This document shows, piece by piece, positions 62,749-64,000 of a DNA stretch of 64,000 nucleotides; position 1 is the first letter of the stretch, and every line of letters begins with the position of its first letter. The position numbers and the translations under genes are program-made. Source of the DNA: Dactylosporangium roseum (lineage in GTDB: Bacteria > Actinomycetota > Actinomycetes > Mycobacteriales > Micromonosporaceae); assembly GCF_025264685.1 (NCBI RefSeq), contig NZ_CP073721.1, positions 7,457,501 through 7,521,500 on the forward strand, in the 5' to 3' direction. The notes under the pieces are model-generated. The model was given only the letters and a program-made list of their open reading frames with translations, made no database searches and had not been told where the DNA came from.

Positions 62749-64000
62749 TCAGTCCGGCGGCTCGGCTCCGAACTCGGCGGCGACCCGGCCGGCCATGGCG
62801 GTGCGCGAGCGTACGCCCAGCTTGGCGAAAACGCGCGACAGGTGCGACTCAACCGTGCGGCGGCTGAGGAAGAGGCGGGACGCGATCTCCTGGTTGGTCA
62901 GGCCGGCCCGTACCAGCTCGGCTATCTCACGCTCGCGTGCGGAGAGCGCCACGCGGGGCGGGGCTTCGGCCTGATGCCGGTCGAGCACCGACAGGAGCCA
63001 GGTCGCGCCGCACGCCTCGTAGTCGTCCCGCGCGCGCCGCAAGGCGTCCCGGGCACGTCCGGGCCGGCCGCCGCGCGTGTGCGTGATGCCGGCCAGGTGC
63101 CGCGAGAGTGCCGCCTCGATGGGCGCCTCGGCGGTGGCGAGCCGGTCAGCGGCCTGGTCGGCCAGCGTGCCGGCCTCGTCGAAGCGGCGGGCCTGGGCGG
63201 CCACGTACGCGCGAGCACAGGTCGCCCAGCCGATTTCGTAGGGGAGCCCTGCGGCGTCAGCCAGCGATCCGGCCCGGTTGGCAAACCGTCCAGCGCCGCC
63301 GATGTCGCCCGACCGGGCCAGTGCGACGGCGCGCAAGGCGTCGCGCGGCACGGCGGTCGGCGGCCCGGTCGGCCACGACTCCGGCGGGCCGGAGACGATT
63401 TCCAGGCACGGTCCGGTCTTACCGGCGGCCAGGTGTGCGATGGCGAGGCTGACCTGCGCGACGCGCCACCACATCCGGGAACGTGGCCGGCCGGTCGCGG
63501 CGAGGCGGTCGGCGGCGGCGATGGTGGCGGACGGTCCGGCGGTCCACAGCAGCGGGCGCAGCGACACCGCCTCCGCCATGGCCCGCATCTCAACGCTGCC
63601 GATCCGGCCGGCCGCAGCCGCGGCCTCCTCGGTAAGCTGGATGGCCGGCTCCAGGTGCCCGAGCCGGGTCTGCAACGCGGCCCGCACGACCAGCAGGTAC
63701 GGCAGCGCACTGCTATCGCGAGTGCTCTCCACGACCTCCGCCGCCCGGTCGAGCCACCGGGCGGCCGCGTCGACGTCGCCCAGTTGCATGTGGACCCACG
63801 CCAGCGGGCCGAGCAGCTCGACGTGCGGGCGCAGCGACGGGCTGGTCGCGGCGTCCGCCAGCTTGGCCGCTGCGGCGGCGTGGTGTCGAGCGCCGGCGAC
63901 GTCGCCGTCCTGAAGGCTGCCGAAGGCTTGCAGCGCCCGGGCCGCGGCGGCGAGCGCCGGCCGGTCGTCGCCGAACAGGACGAGTGCGCGCTCCGCGTGG
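62749..64000 (-). CDS. LuxR-family regulator, 3' part (5' end outside window)
   Basis: The frame is open to the right edge, so at least 416 residues of C-terminal sequence are present. Most of it is helical-repeat (TPR-like) sequence rich in Ala and Arg: 'LGPLAWVHMQLGDVDAAARW', 'LPYLLVVRAALQTRLGHLEP', 'RRFDEAGTLADQAADRLATA'. The end is a GerE/LuxR DNA-binding domain: 'LSAREREIAELVRAGLTNQE', 'IASRLFLSRRTVESHLSRVF'. This is the plan of LAL/MalT-type regulators, which carry an N-terminal STAND ATPase; that part would lie outside the window. Target genes unknown. Confidence 0.85.
   Translation of the reverse strand, partial: HAERALVLFGDDRPALAAAARALQAFGSLQDGDVAGARHHAAAAAKLADAATSPSLRPHVELLGPLAWVHMQLGDVDAAARWLDRAAEVVESTRDSSALPYLLVVRAALQTRLGHLEPAIQLTEEAAAAAGRIGSVEMRAMAEAVSLRPLLWTAGPSATIAAADRLAATGRPRSRMWWRVAQVSLAIAHLAAGKTGPCLEIVSGPPESWPTGPPTAVPRDALRAVALARSGDIGGAGRFANRAGSLADAAGLPYEIGWATCARAYVAAQARRFDEAGTLADQAADRLATAEAPIEAALSRHLAGITHTRGGRPGRARDALRRARDDYEACGATWLLSVLDRHQAEAPPRVALSAREREIAELVRAGLTNQEIASRLFLSRRTVESHLSRVFAKLGVRSRTAMAGRVAAEFGAEPPD

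Noticed and set aside
1..64000. tRNA, rRNA, integrase or attachment sites marking an integrated element
   Set aside because: None seen; no integrase gene and no tRNA end that would define an island border.

Overview
The window is high-GC DNA (roughly 70% by eye) with strong G/C third-position bias, frequent GTG/TTG starts, purine-rich ribosome sites, leaderless-looking genes and typical actinobacterial families (F420/FMN PPOX proteins, ECF42 sigma factor with DGPF partner, DUF6223, MT0933-type antitoxin, two-enzyme stress genes). It is most likely a filamentous actinomycete chromosome, plausibly of the Micromonosporaceae. That assignment is an inference from gene families; no rRNA or tRNA gene is present to settle it.

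Layout. 1-13 kb: small housekeeping and stress genes (RibD-like partial gene, PPOX proteins, SDR, orphan histidine kinase, a divergent SRPBCC/TetR pair sharing a double operator, AraC regulator, secreted GH16 glucanase, cold-shock protein, antitoxin, HEAT-repeat protein, DoxX). 13-22.3 kb: a cluster rich in RNA-linked and nucleotide-linked domains: a nucleotidyl-cyclase/cold-shock fusion, a NYN-type nuclease with a zinc ribbon, an AAA ATPase with a C-terminal HEPN-like domain, and a 1469-residue protein with an LSm-like start, a long helical repeat region and a P-loop ATPase. It looks like a conflict or stress system and I know no name for it. 22.3-24.2 kb: decayed mobile DNA and a putative immunity gene. 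24.2-35.1 kb: one giant RHS/YD-repeat polymorphic toxin with three LamG domains, a HINT domain and a low-GC toxin tip. 35-41.7 kb: membrane-anchored Hsp70-like protein, nuclease-fold protein, ECF42/DGPF pair.

41.7-56.6 kb is an unusual biosynthetic gene cluster. Nine plus-strand genes, most overlapping by 1-4 bases, encode a free adenylation domain, a free carrier protein, a thioesterase-like protein with Cys in place of Ser, an ectoine-synthase-like cupin, a nucleoside-deoxyribosyltransferase-like protein, a dihydroorotate-dehydrogenase-like flavoprotein, a creatininase-family hydrolase, an ATP-grasp ligase and an ectoine-hydroxylase-like dioxygenase. Facing them, two minus-strand genes encode an A(methyltransferase-interrupted)-T-C protein with a cysteine-like code and a second protein of A-domain stub, carrier and Cys-type thioesterase. 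A DUF1989 protein and an MFS exporter close the cluster. No EctA or EctB is present, so the ectoine-type enzymes probably act on a building block of a small non-ribosomal product, perhaps a dipeptide joining an S-methylated or free cysteine to a cyclic amidine/pyrimidine-like residue.

57-64 kb: a secreted beta-propeller-like protein, a 2OG-Fe(II) oxygenase with an adjacent unknown gene, and the end of a LuxR-family regulator that runs off the right edge. Six dispersed copies of a palindromic element (five with a full hairpin, one half copy) lie between genes over the whole window; one supplies the stop codon that truncates the GH16 protein.
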